Part shown: one piece after another, positions 47,661 through 60,443 of the stretch
How positions within the stretch are numbered: the stretch's first letter is position 1
Layout of the letters: every line of letters starts with the position of its first letter
NCBI RefSeq assembly: GCF_019925205.1
Contig: NC_083560.1
Span: forward strand, 120,563,062-120,627,061
DNA: 64,000 nucleotides
Direction: 5' to 3'
Origin: Metopolophium dirhodum
Lineage: Eukaryota > Arthropoda > Insecta > Hemiptera > Aphididae
Position numbers and translations under genes: made by a program
The notes under the pieces: model-generated
Databases searched by the model: none
Told to the model about the DNA's origin: nothing
The model's input: the letters and a program-made list of their open reading frames with translations, nothing else

Positions 47661-50600
47661 TTAATATATTATTTAGACGTAAGGTAGCGAATAATAATAA
47701 TACATATATTATGTACGCTGGTAGGTACACACCTTTATACATAATATAATAATATACAAGTAGCAATCGACTATGCGTGTACTAGTACGTTTTATGTACA
47801 AAGATTTTTATTACCTAGCGTAAAATATTTAAATATTACATTATTAACTATTAATTATTATTATTATTATTATAACTATATTGGCGGAATTTATAATTTC
47901 CTATCTATTATATCTATCTGTAAAATACGATTTATGTAACATAAATTCATTAATAAATATATATATTAAACATGTATTTACCTATGTAGAATATATTAAG
48001 TAATATAGACAAATAGTATCATAAACTTAATTATATATTGTTAGATTCTGAGCGAAACGAGGAAGGAGATAGCCAATAATCATTATATAGTTATGGTGTT
48101 ACAATCTTGAAATGATTGTTCGATGCGTCTGTATATAGATTTTACTGTTTCCGTTATTTCGTGAAAAATTAAATTACCGCACAATGTTGAATTGAAATTG
48201 TAAATCTAATATCTTATCCAATTATTTATATTTAGCACACTTATTCCACTTAACCAAATCCATCTACCTAAAAATCATGTAGGTACATTAAAAAATATAA
48301 TAAATACATCATTGTAAAATCGTACTAAGTATACCAACATTTCTTTTTTTTACTCAAAATGTAAGAAAAAATGTTTTCGTATTTGGTTTATTTGATTATA
48401 TAATATATATTCAAAATATTATATAAAATAATACCTAGGTATATTATATTATGATCATCTGTTTATACAACGGGATATACCCAAAATAGTCCTATAACCA
48501 TATAACCATTATAGTCACCACAATAATCAAATTTTCTTTTATGAACCAATCAAAGTAATTTTTGAAATTTTCCGATTTACAAGTGGTAGTTTACTATATG
48601 GTATAGTTATATAGCAGTAAGATTGTAGGATTTTAGTTATTGAACTAAGGTATTTACTTGGTTCTATTGTCATGGCGACCGGACTTATAACTAACTAAAA
48701 TACGTGGGATACAGTGTATTCCAAAATGCAAATTATTTGGACATGCTTGAGACTGTACGCAGTAGCAGTTTTTACAATATACCTAATATTTGACCTAAGT
48801 CCTGGGGCCTAAGTTGATCAGACCGGGCCACACATATGCAAAAAATTAAAATTGCAATGTCCCCGGAAGCGTTTATTACCCATTTGCGTTAGTCCTGAAC
48901 ATAATAACCGGTGGGATGGGTGCAGGTAATTAGTGCTCTGTAGTATAAATTATGATTCATCAAAATTATTATTATAATGCAAATCCAACGTGCAAAAAGA
49001 AGAACCATAAAGTATTAAAACAACAGTAGGTATTTATGCACTCACGTAATTTATTGATGCCCTGTCGAGCTACTACGATTATTAATGCCAAATTCTTTTT
49101 GTGCCCCAGGCATAATTCCAGTACCGTTTGTCTCGTACACAGTAGGAAGCTTTTTTGTGAGGTCAATATAATATGATTTATTATTATTATTAAATTAAAT
49201 TAAATTTTTAAATATTTATGAGTTACCCATAGGTATCTTTAAATAAAATATAAATAGCAAGCCTTTTAACTCTACCGGATAATAATCCTATTCACATTTT
49301 ACACAACAGTTTAGGCAAACGCCGCAAACTAAATGTATAACAACCGATATATAATTAATTAGGTGTACCTATACGTATTTACATCGGATATTATGTTTAT
49401 CATTATGATGATAAATTAATGAATAAGAAACACAAAATATTACTAACTAGTAGAACAATTTAATAATTGATACATTTTAACAAGTTATTATTATAGTATA
49501 TAACAGAGAAAAATGTATGTAAATGTAAAAATTTTTAATATTTAACTATATTATTATTTATTTGTAACCGAATACCAATAATATTAATAATAACTAATAA
49601 GTAATAACTATTAGTGAAATACTGAATACTCACCAGGATACTATCATTTATCTAGTTCATGTAAAATCTGTAAAGGTCATACTTATCTTACCATACGTTA
49701 ATAACTATTATTGTATCTTATCAAATATTTCATATTTGTGTTTTTGAAACGTTAAATAGTTTTCGTAAAAAATTAAAATCTGTGACTTAATTATAAAATA
49801 TATAATTTATACTAAAACACCATATAAGATGTCATGTAGATAGTGTGTTACAATTAAGTTTGCCCAATACACTGCGGTTTTTTTTTGTATAGGTACGTGT
49901 GATTATATGGGTGCTCGATATTATTTATCTCCTACTTTAATTGTATGTTTTTTTTATATTTTTATACACTTATAGAAACTTCAAATTTTTGAATGATTTT
50001 GCTTTTCTATTAAAATAGTTTTGGAATTCTGTGAAGGAATTTTGTAAAAAAAAAAAAAAACAGCGTGTGCAAACATCGTGTTTTCATCGTCAATCCTTAT
50101 GTACAGTACGCACTATGTTGCAAATTCGTGACGTCAATGTACCTATAAAATCGAAAAAAGTGATTTCGTTTGTCCTTTTTACTTAATATAATTTATGATG
50201 AAATTTCTACTGACAGATTGTTATTTATTTTTCAACTTGGTTTTCGGTCGTAGTTGTTTCGTCGAATATATTATAATTTATATTAGTATATTACACGTAA
50301 CGTCGTCAACGCAGGGTTTCTTGATAATATCCCTACAGCGTGTTATTATTATGTATACTATAAAATATGTATAGGGTCCGGCGCCAGTTTTCGGTTGCGA
50401 GGCAGTGGAAATGCGAAAAAACACATGTGTTGACCATCATCGACCCACGCCGATCGCCATGTATCCTATTTATTATCATATGGTGCATGTACACTTTAAA
50501 ACGTAGGTACCTACAGATGTACAATATATAGTAATAATTTATATTTACAACCGTTGAATCAGACCATGAACATTCAGCAGTCAATAATAATATTCCGAAA

Positions 50601-52619
50601 CCGGATACAATAAAGTGTCTGTACGGAAAAGGTCATGTCTGATGTCACATTTTCGAAGACACAATAAATGTTTTAACACGTTGAACGACAAAAAGAAAAC
50701 AAAAACAACCTTTTCTGCAGTATTAGCAAGACTTTTATTTGGATCTGTCATATTTTAAGTCATGCGACGTAAAATATTGTCAATGAATAATAAACAAAAA
50801 CGATACAACTCGGACGACCCGTAAAAGATTAAAATCGCTGTAACGTGGTCGGGGTAACGACCAGTTAAATATAAGATATCCAGGGAGAATCGTAGGATCC
50901 TATAGATATAAATACCGTAGCCAGGGGCAGATATGTAGATATCAGGATCTTAAATATATTTAAATTACTAGGATTCCTTTTCAGTTATAATTGTGTTTTA
51001 TTGTCTACTAAACACTTACAAATATTAATACTCACAAATATATCAACTATGTTCTATTATACTATGTTACTGTATCGTAGTCATACGGAGTCCGGTAATC
51101 GTAGTGTGTATTGAGGTCTAAGGTGCACACCGAACTAACTTACTAATACATTGTGTGTGTTGGCCATAGGCCTTACAAATTATGTGTGTGTTTTAATATT
51201 AATAATATATCGGTCAGCAGTTAATTATACATACGGTAGAGTTCGTATTATACACATAGGTGTCATGTAACATATTTATATTTATAATTGTTACATCGCG
51301 TGTGACGGATATTATCGTGTTGGCCTGGAAATTCTTATCGGACTACCGGATAAGTAAAATTGAATCTGGAATGTCGGAACTATACTAATAATTAATTCCG
51401 TTATGTGTTGACCCGCTGTGTGAAATTTGAAATGGATTTAAGTAAGTTTTTTTTATAAATGAAATTTATTTATTTATTTGATTCGATGTAAACAGAGCTA
51501 GCCCACATGATCACTGAATCACATATTATACTCTACACGAAAATAACTAAATAACCCAAACATATAAACAGACAATTAAATTGTTTGTTTTAAAAAAAAA
51601 TAGCTTAATATTTTATATTTCATATCAATGTTTTATCTTCTCGTATATCATAATAGGTATTTCATAATAATATGCTGGAAATTCGAAAAAAAAATTAATT
51701 TTATTTCATAATCATACAACGATAAAAATTACTTAGAAGGTGCAGTGCAATGTGTGCACAACAATTTAAATATTAAATTGATTTCCAGATACTTTCCAAT
51801 TATATATGAACTGGATGTGATAGCACGAATTCCGATGGCATTGGTAATACATTTGGGGCTAAAAGTAAACTAATTAGTAATTACTGCAAAATATAAATTT
51901 TAAAACAAATCTATTAATCTACCGATCTTTAAATTTATTTTACACAGAACATTCAGCTACAAATTATATGCGAAATTCTCCATCCAACATTTTAATGTCC
52001 ACAGGCAACTCTATAAAAAATATTGATTTTTTTTTGTAATTCTTAAAAAAGTCTTATGGCAAATGTTTTAAGAAATACATAAGAAATTAGATACTATAGT
52101 TCTATATAGAAGTATAATAAATATCTCGTTTTTTATTTCATTTTGTATTTAGTCAAGTGTTACTGCTGGGTAACTCACCACCCGCAATCAAAAGCCATGT
52201 AAATAAATTCAGCACATAATATGCTCATTGTAAATATTATATTACAGATTGTATATAATCTAATAAATGTTAAAAAAAAAAATGTTGTATTTATTTTATA
52301 AATTTAAATATTATAATGTATGATATTAATACCTATTTGTTCTTTTATTATTATTATTATTATTAGCACTCTCAAAAAACTCAAAATACATGATATTAAT
52401 TAGGGTACAAGATAAATAAAATGTAAAAACATTTTACGTTTTTATAATTTATAGTTACAATTTTAACACGTGTAATGTACAATATTGTATACATTTTATT
52501 ATGTATGTAATAATGTTGAATCAGTATAATACGAAAAATATTAATTGTTCGTATGTTAAAACAAACATTTTCGATACCGTTTATAAGGAGTTGTATATAG
52601 GCAACAACAAGGTTTCCTG
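47661..52619. other. AT-rich non-coding DNA with a family A scrap
   Basis: TTAGATTCTGAGCGAAACGAGGAAGG at 48041 is the left end of repeat family A, but the rest of the copy is not recognisable beyond roughly 80 bases. GGGTCCGGCGCCAGTTTTC at 50374 resembles the end of the 23344-23864 element. No gene is visible; frames of 60-83 codons have no domains. Confidence 0.45.
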
Positions 52620-53330
52620 TGTAAGGGTCATGACGCCGTGTCTTACATAAATTTTTATATTATCACGATTATATTCACGATTTTTATATTATTTAGTTTT
52701 CTCGCTTGAAACGATAAAATTTTATTTTTTATTTATACAATTGTTAAATAATTGTCTTATATGTAAAAATGATATATTATTAATTCATTATAATAATTTT
52801 TTTTTTTTGTATTTGCTATACCAGCTATTATGTTGTTTAAATATTAAGTGTTTTAATGATTTCAGAACTTTGGAAAAATGATACTGAAATTTACGCAGTT
52901 TTACTAACTACATATTGTAAAGGAAAATTATAGTAATTTAAAAATATAAACATGTGTTGCATTCAGTTTTAACAGTAATTTACAAAAATGGTTTTCTTTA
53001 AATAAATATATCGTAGAAAATACAAAAAAAAAAATTAATTAAAATAAATTAATAATTATTACATTTTAGACAATTATACAACAATTGTATAATTAAAAAA
53101 TTACATTTTATTGTTTCAAGTGAGAAAACTAAATAATATAAAAAGCGTGGTTTTTACAGTAATACGTCATATTTATAAAGAAAACCATTTTTGTAAATTA
53201 CTGTTGAAACTGAAAGCAAAAAATGTTTATATTTTTAAATTACTATAATTTTCCTTTACAATATGTATGTATTGAATAGTTAGAAAAAACGGTTTTGTTA
53301 TTTGTCGGATTTATGTGGGACACAGTGTTA
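52620..53330. repeat. complex of interleaved inverted repeats
   Basis: Outer words CGTGTCTTACATAAA (about 52639) and TTTATGTGGGACACAG (about 53311) are inverted. Arm A (TATTATTTAGTTTTCTCGCTTG at about 52687) pairs with A' (CAAGTGAGAAAACTAAATAATATA at about 53118). Arm B (GTTTTACTAACTACATATTGTAAAGGAAAATTATAGTAATTTAAA to TTACAAAAATGGTTTTCTTTA, about 52899-53001) pairs with B' (about 53175-53285). The order A, B, A', B' is not that of a simple hairpin, so it reflects insertion, rearrangement or two overlapping elements. Confidence 0.6.
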
Positions 53331-55303
53331 AATAGTAAATTATCATAAGTGTATGTATCATTATTTGAGGCAACTTCTTCTTAGTTTCAAACGCTCAAGA
53401 AAATTTTAACAATTTGGTGTATCACGTGTACCACATATTATTTCACTGCCAAAATTGATAAATTTTCATTTCACCATACGGATCGATCGATTTTCGTACC
53501 GATGATGCGATGATCTTGATATTGAAAATGGATCTAAATATCTTATTATTGTTCACTTTGGATCCAATTAACAACTTTTAAATTTATTTATCAAAAGAAA
53601 AACGTAATTCACTGTTGAATATACAATTTATACATTTGTATATTTTTGAAGGCCTCTGCAAATACTATACATTTTTCATCAAAACGACTTTCGTGACTGC
53701 AGAAAAAAATTAATTTACTTTTAATCTTTAGTGGTTCGAATTAAAAAAATTAAGATTTTTGGATTTGAAAAAAAATTTACTTTATATTGGTCTGAGCTTA
53801 TATTTAATAATTTTGATGGTTTTTAATATATTTAATATAAAAATTGAAAATTTTTAATTACGCCAAGAATTTTGTAATATTGAAAAAGTTTTCAACCGAT
53901 ACAATATAATCTTATTTATGCATTCAAACATCTTTACGGTTTTTAAATTAGACCTTTGGAAGTACTTAAACTTTTGTCAGGCGTATAGCTATTTTACATC
54001 CAATACATTACATTTGCATTACATCAATTAATTTGCATATTTTGATCTAATGACTAAACTACATGTACACGTGGGTACGTAATATATAATTGGTGGGGAG
54101 TATACACACACTTATGATAATTTACTACACACACAATGACCAGCAGTGTCTGCAACGAATGAAAGAATTGCCTAAACACAACTCCTTAAAAATGACACGT
54201 TTGCAGGGGCCTCAAGTAAAGTTTTAATAAGTATGTTTAAATGAAAAATTTTTTAAAGTTATTGTAGGATAGAATCCGAAGAAGACAAGATTATAGGAAT
54301 CCAAATTTGTTTACAAAATCCAACCAAATATTTAGATCGATCAGTATACGTACTATTGTACTAAGTTGGAATGAAAATCTGTGTTTATTAGCATGCAAAC
54401 AACTGTAGTTCGTTTCAGATATTAATGTTTTTAATATAATGTGTACATGTAACTGATAATATACTTACCAACAAATAAAATTTTACTTTACTTTATTTTA
54501 CTAAATTGTTCACTATTTAAACATAATTTTGGTTCTATTACCTAGTCAAGTGCTTTATAGTTATGATTAGCAAGTGTACCTATTACCTAATATAGCCTCG
54601 TCCGAATATAATAAAATATACGTCATATACTTCAATATATTATGTATATTTTATTTCACACTTTTGTAGCACTTTAGTAGTAGAGCCGTGACAATGATCT
54701 GCCTAAACCTACAACATGTTGCGCGCAGCCAGATTCTTGAACACCCGGAACGTATAATAATAAGGGCGCCGGAAAACGAGTGCCGATAACTTCCGAGCAC
54801 CCATTGTTGAAATGTAAGGAGTATTAGATAGGCAATTTCTTGTACATTTGTGGGGATTGTGAATTTGTCATACAATAATTCTGCCCTCCTAAGCCAAAAG
54901 TCAGTAAGAAACAATGTAGTAGTTTTGAGAAAAATAACTTTTTATGAATCACCTTGTTGTTTTTATCAAATTATCAAAATAAAATAATAAATTAATTTGT
55001 CTGTAGAATCTAATAACGCTCATGGATAAACTCTAAACTACCTCTTAACACCTCAAAACGCATATACGTTCTTTTAGCTTAGTTTTGTGAGACATAATAT
55101 TATTGTTTACAGAGGGAAAATGCAGTATGAGTACATTTATTAATAGCATAACCATGAAATAATATAAAATAATATAATATAATCATGGTTGATGGGCCAA
55201 ATACAATCACAGAATTAATAACAACCAGGCGCGTACTGGGCCCATTTTCCTCACCGGGAAACTGGATATAATAAGGGCTCACTTACTATATACAATATGC
55301 TTA
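53331..55303. other. AT-rich non-coding DNA
   Basis: No gene, element end or tandem repeat recognised. A minus-strand frame of 87 codons at 54651-54914 has no domain or supporting features. Confidence 0.45.
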
Positions 55304-55307
55304 CTAA

Positions 55308-55369
55308 TACATAGGCGTATTAAAGGGGGGCTAAGCCCCAAAAAAAATCGACCACTCTATGCCTATGTA
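55308..55369. mobile_element. 62-bp miniature element with CTAA flanks
   Basis: TACATAGGCGTATTAAAGG and the right end CTATGCCTATGTA have 9-bp perfect inverted tips (TACATAGGC/GCCTATGTA), with CTAA on both sides (55304-55307, 55370-55373). The centre is GGGGGGCTAAGCCCC plus A8. A related sequence lies at about 9995-10036. Confidence 0.5.
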
Positions 55370-55389
55370 CTAATAGCAATGAGTCCCAT

Positions 55390-56233
55390 GTATACCTATG
55401 TAAACTTGGTATAACTTTGAAACTTTAGACTTAAGAGTAATATACTTACTTACAAACAGCACGGGGTCCGTGATTTAGGTTGATTTCCTACCTGATAATA
55501 TACTGCTACAAATCTCTCAGATACCGCCAGTGCTCGCTCGTTATGGCTATATATTGAAATATAATATAATTTAGACTTAAATAGACATTGCTTTCACTGT
55601 GTGTTACATCCAAAAGCAGTTGAACAAGCAGAATTTTTTTTCTGGGCAACGGAAAAGTTAATATACATTTTTAACACCATACTGTGAATATTAAATAAGG
55701 AAATGAACAAAGTTTGAGTCATATAGAGTTGGGACATTTAACAGGCAATGATGTGCACGGAATCAGCTATTATATACATAATATAATGTACACTGAAACC
55801 ATAAAATATCCATTCAAAAAAAAAAAAATTTAAATACATTTAAAATACTTTTAAGTTTTAAAACAAGTTATAAATAAACTGTGAAACATAAGCTACTACA
55901 CGGAATATTGGCATATAAGTAAATCACACACTAAATTAAAATTTAGTTGTTTTAAATAACTAGCTGAATTCGTGCACTTCGTTGCCTGTTAAATATACCA
56001 ACTCTTTATGACTCAAACTTTGTTCAATTCGTTATTTAATACTCGGTGTATGGTGTTCAAAATTTATCTTAACTTTTCCGTTGCCCGGAATAAAAATTTT
56101 GATTTGCAGCTGTAAATTATCAGGTAGGCAATCTACCTGCGGTAGATCGCGGACCCCGTGCTGTTTGTACGTAAGTGTATGATTTAACTCTAAAGTATTA
56201 AAGTTATACCAAGTTTGTCGTATTCTACCTATG
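55390..56233. repeat. large inverted repeat from head-to-head copies of one element
   Basis: The left arm (about 55390-55790) is the inverse of 55968-56233. Shared words include AAACTTGGTATAACTTTGAA, ACAAACAGCACGGGGTCCG, ATTCTG/AATAAAAATT with GGGCAACGGAAAAGTTAA, and AACAAAGTTTGAGTCATA. The left arm holds ~120 bases that the right lacks. The loop is AT-rich (about 55800-55955). The right arm continues beyond the repeat as a longer element to about 57352. Confidence 0.7.
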
Positions 56234-57352
56234 GTGGATTAATATAATCAATTAATACAAAATACTAACCTAATACCTGTTGCGTCACTGCTGTATTTTT
56301 GACATACAGTGGATTTTCCTAAAATTTTCTTTTATAGAAACCTTCTCCATGATATACTCTTTCGCTTAAAGAAAAAAATCAAGAAGATCTGATAAGTAGT
56401 TCCAGAGTTTAACATGTACAAAGATTTTCATTTCACATTTATATAATTAGAAGATATATATATTGACAACAAATAATATTACAAATCAACAAACATGCCC
56501 GTAACCAATAGCAAGCAATCAAGGCTGGGCAAGTTAATGATTTTTTTTTTTTTTAACTCAGTTAAGTTAAGTTAATATGCACCAATAACAAAAAGTTAAA
56601 AGTTAAAAGTTAATTTAACTCTAGGTCAATTCAGTTAAGTTAAAAGTTAATACACACTTTTTGTTAACTTTTTATTAAGTTAAAAAAAAGTTAATTTGTT
56701 TATACAACGCTAGTGTACTTAATTTTTTTCCAACCCAAAACTAAATTATAGGATATATTGTTAATACTTCATACAGTATTTCCATATAAGTTAGATTCGA
56801 ATGATATACAATTTTAACTTTAAACAATTTACGATACATATTTTTTGACATGGAAACGAAAATAGAAAGACTGAAATAGTGAAATATTATAAAATTAAAA
56901 ACAAAATAAATTAACTTAACTTACTTTTTAAAATGAAAAATTAACTCGTTAATTTCACGTTAGTTAAAAAAGAAATTTAGTAAGTTAACAGTTAAGTTAA
57001 TGAAAAGCCAAAAGTAACAAGTTAAGTTAAAATAAAATTAACTTTTTAACTTTACTTAACTTTTTAACTCGTTAATGCCCAGCCTTGCAAGCAATACACT
57101 ATTATTATTTTAATCTGCAACTCAATTTTTATTATTTAGTTAATTTTTTTCTGGACAGATGGCGTCACTATTGTATTTTTTGACATCCAAATTTTCTACT
57201 TTTCCGGTGGATTTTTCTAAAATTGTATTACATAAGAACCTTCTCCTGACAATTACGAACACAACAAAAAAAGATTAGCGAAATCGGTGTAGCTGTTCAC
57301 GCGTGATGCGATGACCAAAGGAAACAGGGATCCATTTTTATATATAGAGATA
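55960..57352 (+). mobile_element. unclassified ~0.8-kb repeat, interrupted by a hAT-type MITE
   Basis: It starts near CTAGCTGAATTCGTGCACTTCGTTGCC and ends near GGGATCCATTTTTATATATAGAG, a 3' end I associate with abundant insect repeats; the class is not certain. A diverged direct duplication is present: GCGTCACTGCTGTATTTTTGACAT... GTGGATTTTCCTAAAATT... ACCTTCTCC at 56283-56350, and its relative at 57164-57245. The 568-bp MITE at 56520-57087 splits it, so the MITE is younger. No coding frame. Confidence 0.5.
56520..57087. mobile_element. 568-bp hAT-type MITE with perfect 8-bp target duplication
   Basis: Left end CAAGGCTGGGCAAGTTAATG and right end CGTTAATGCCCAGCCTTG are inverted; CAAGCAAT flanks both sides exactly (56512-56519, 57088-57095). 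The interior is a mass of diverged TTAAGTTAAAAGTTAA words on both arms. A partial copy of the same family sits at 62840-63012. No transposase. Confidence 0.85.
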
Positions 57353-59134
57353 AACTGTATACAATATTGTTTTCAACTGTTTAAAATTCAAATAATTATT
57401 TATTTAATACAACTCTGACCGTGGTATATCTTTCGAGACATAATAAAGATAACATTTTAAATAAAATTAATATAGGTACTTTTGATTAATAAACTTAAGT
57501 CAAAATCATAGAAAAGTAAGTAAAGTTAAGTCATAAGTATTGATTATAATTTATAATAAATAACTAGAGGGACTGCCTCACATGTAGTTAAGTATATTTG
57601 TATTTATGTTATCAGTAGATTCCTATTACATTAGTTACATAATATTAATTAGAATGTTGATGCCCTTGGCAACTGTTTTATCATTACAAACAACAGGGTT
57701 TTAGTCAAAGTAATAACTTACAATTCTTTAATTCTGATTTTAAGTATACCTAGTAAATGAATCTACAAAAATTATATGAAAAAGCTTTGTGGAACTAGTG
57801 GATTTTCTAACTGCATACCTATAGTTTCTGAATTATCATGTGTCAGCCCGAGGTAAGAACTAAACCATTTTTACAAATTTATTTTCTTTATAGACATATA
57901 GTTTTTGAAGGTATGTTTTAATTTTAAATACGACATAAAAACCTCGGAAGTCACTATGCTGTATCGTAGGTGTCGAGTGTACCCTAAAATCGTAATTTTC
58001 AATTCAAATATACTATTTTATGAAAATTTGAACTTTAAATGTCTTTAAAAAAATTGCACGAAAGAAGTAAACCATGTCCCGACCAAAACCCATCCGATCC
58101 CGCGCACTCCCTACTCAACGGCAAACATTAATTAATGTTCGGTGCATTCGGAAATACTCGACGCTATAATTTATATAATACATACATCTAAAACGTTGCT
58201 GCACAAAGTGGAAGAAATTGTCCCTCTAACCGATTACTACGTCAGTCTACATGCACGAAATGGCTTATACTTATCTCGTGGCCCAGAGCCTAGGTACCTT
58301 GTTAAGATTTTAGGTTGCTGTGGTAACTTGTTAACAGATTTTCTAGCTTACAGAGTATAACATTTTTTATCAACATTTATAGAAACAAAAATATAATGTA
58401 GATATTTACATTTACCTATTCTTTTTTGAGTTACAACAAAATAACAAAATTGATTTTGTGTGATTATTTGATATTTGATTAGGTAATTTTAATACAGTGC
58501 AATATAGTGTAATTTTAGCTCCGTGCTCCCTTTGATTTTTTTCCAGGATTTAAAAATTGTTTTTTTTTCCACTTTTAAGTCCTAACAAATTATAAAAAGT
58601 TCAACAGACAAGTGTTGGTTTAGAGTCAGTCTGCTTAATATTTTTTCCATTTATGGCTGTTTTCTTTTCTACGAAGAGTGAAGGTAAATTCATATTTCAT
58701 ACATTTTATTGACGTGTGCTGCACATTTCGGAACACGATTGTGCTATTGTTAGCGTTATCTTCATTTTGAACGTTCCACGTGTCAAGGCCACTCCAAATG
58801 CGTTGTCTTTTGTATTGTGTGCAGACTATCTGACACAAATTACTATCGTCTGATGAATTTAATTAAGTAATTTTGGGCATGCGTAAAACTCTGGATGTTA
58901 CTTTGGCTCAATGTAAGGCCTTATTCCTTTCATTCAACAAACACTTTAGAGAACTTCATTCATTGTACTCTAAGCATATTATTATGTTTGAATTTAGTAA
59001 TATTTAATATTATAATTATTACCAGCTAGGTACCTAAATCAGAATAAAATATGTTAAATTATGTCCTAAACAATTTTAAAAAATGTGTCAATATATGAAA
59101 TGTACATCATTGTTGAATTTATAGACTCTTATAC
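57353..59134. other. AT-rich non-coding DNA upstream of the coiled-coil gene
   Basis: No element ends or genes recognised. Frames at 58142-58360 (+) and 58635-58838 (-) have no domain, no sound start and no splice context, so they are not called. Confidence 0.45.
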
Positions 59135-59142
59135 TATAAAAT
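59135..59142 (+). promoter_or_regulatory. possible TATA box of the coiled-coil gene
   Basis: TATAAAAT lies 62 bases before the preferred ATG at 59204, a plausible spacing for a short 5' UTR. In AT-rich DNA this word is common, so it supports the exon-1 model only weakly. Confidence 0.3.
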
Positions 59143-59203
59143 AGCAAGCGAGTGGCTGAATGTACTCGAATGGTCCTGAATGTCAAGGCGAAACATCATT
59201 ACA

Positions 59204-59278
59204 ATGGCGTGCCGCGACGTCGCCGTAGTTATATTATTGTTATATTATATTGTGGGTGCTAATCACCGAGTTTTTTTT
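59204..59278 (+). CDS. candidate first coding exon: signal peptide of the coiled-coil protein
   Basis: The 25 codons read MACRDVAVVILLLYYIVGAN then HRVFF. That is a short n-region, a hydrophobic core VAVVILLLYYIV and a small-residue site (VGA before Asn-His) that would suit signal peptidase. The ATG has A at -3 and G at +4, a good eukaryotic start context. An in-frame ATG eight codons upstream (59180) follows an in-frame stop and has a poor context. The exon ends at a GTAAAT donor (59279) in phase 0, matching the phase-0 acceptor of the next exon at 60012. Further small exons in the 733-bp intron cannot be ruled out: 59826-59837 is a 12-base phase-0 stretch between CAG and GTGAGT. Inferred, not proven. 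Confidence 0.45.
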
Positions 59279-60011
59279 GTAAATAGGAAGCCCTGAGAGC
59301 CCAAAGCCTGATTTATTGGTAATTAATATTATTTGTGTAAGGCGCGAATCGCCATATTATATTATTTGTCGAATTGTCGATTTTAGGATTATTTTATACA
59401 GGCACAGGTATAGCGGCTGGTCAGCAGAGCACCGGCAATCTGTGAGTTTTTATTATTATTATATTGTTGAGCCATTAGGCATATTATTATACTTGTACAA
59501 GTTACAGCTCAAAGATCTACCTATATATTATTATTATTCTGTTAAGCCAAAAGGGTCACGCATTATAATTCTCATTATTGAGACCATTGTGTTGCTGTAA
59601 ATTATTATATTTTGTACTATTATTATTTAAATTGTGTGTTAAAACAGCAACTCAATATACAGTAACTTCTTGTTATACCATTTATGCTAGAGTTACCTAT
59701 TTTCATTCGTTCCTAAGTATACTTACACACCTACACATCCACCGCACACTAGCACTCAGAGTTTTTTGCTCGGCGATCCCGTCCACTACTCTTGAGTCGC
59801 TATACACACATTATACACTACACAGGTCGGTCGGTGCGTGAGTGTTGTGCGCGAAGTATTTTGGTGACCGGGCGACACGCACTAGTATTGTACGTACCCG
59901 GCCCGTACAGCTAGTAAATTATAAAGTAGTCGTCCATTTAAAACGTATGCCGTCTCATCATAGCTCGTAACAAATAAGATAATTATAATGAAACAGGCAT
60001 TCTTTTAACAG

Positions 60012-60443
60012 GTCAATATATGTACAAATACGAATCGAGATCAAGGGCTCTTTCATGAACAGCAAACGTTGAACACTGAACTGTTGGAGCTCAACGAATG
60101 GACGGAACAGAGAATGAACAAGCAAATGATGCTGCACAACCGGATGGTGGTATATTACGATCGGATGTTGACAAAATGCAACGTGTACGAAGAGGAATTG
60201 GAACGAACTCGCACGGAAAATGCACGTTTCAAATTCACCTCACAGTGTCTGATGGACAAGATCAAAGAATTGACCAGTACTATTGTCAAAAATTCTTCGA
60301 TTAATTCCTTAAATAATGATGAAGTTAACGATACTAATAAGGATGAAGATTGCAATAAAGATAACGATCACGATAAAGATAACGATCAAGATAAAGATAA
60401 CGATAATGATAACGATACAGATTCGATAGCTACATACTTGGAG
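60012..60443 (+). CDS. unknown coiled-coil protein, internal exon
   Basis: This exon codes 144 residues in one frame with phase-0 boundaries: acceptor TTTTAACAG before GTC at 60012 and donor GAG|GTGAGT at 60443/60444. The frame is open across the acceptor (VNICTNTNRDQGLFHEQQTL...), so the TTG at 60069 is not a start. The first half is charged and helical (LLELNEWTEQRMNKQMMLHN, YEEELERTRTENARFKF), fitting a coiled coil. The last third is a low-complexity tract of Asn, Asp and Lys (NKDNDHDKDNDQDKDNDNDN) encoded by a degenerate GATAAAGATAAC repeat. I do not recognise the family. A well-formed donor and acceptor and a codon-like composition unlike the flanking AT-rich DNA make it a real exon. Confidence 0.75.

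Noticed and set aside
59826..59837. 12-base micro-exon (CAG before, GTGAGT after) in intron 1 of the coiled-coil gene
   Set aside because: Phase would fit, but the evidence is only two short splice words; kept as a caveat, not a feature.
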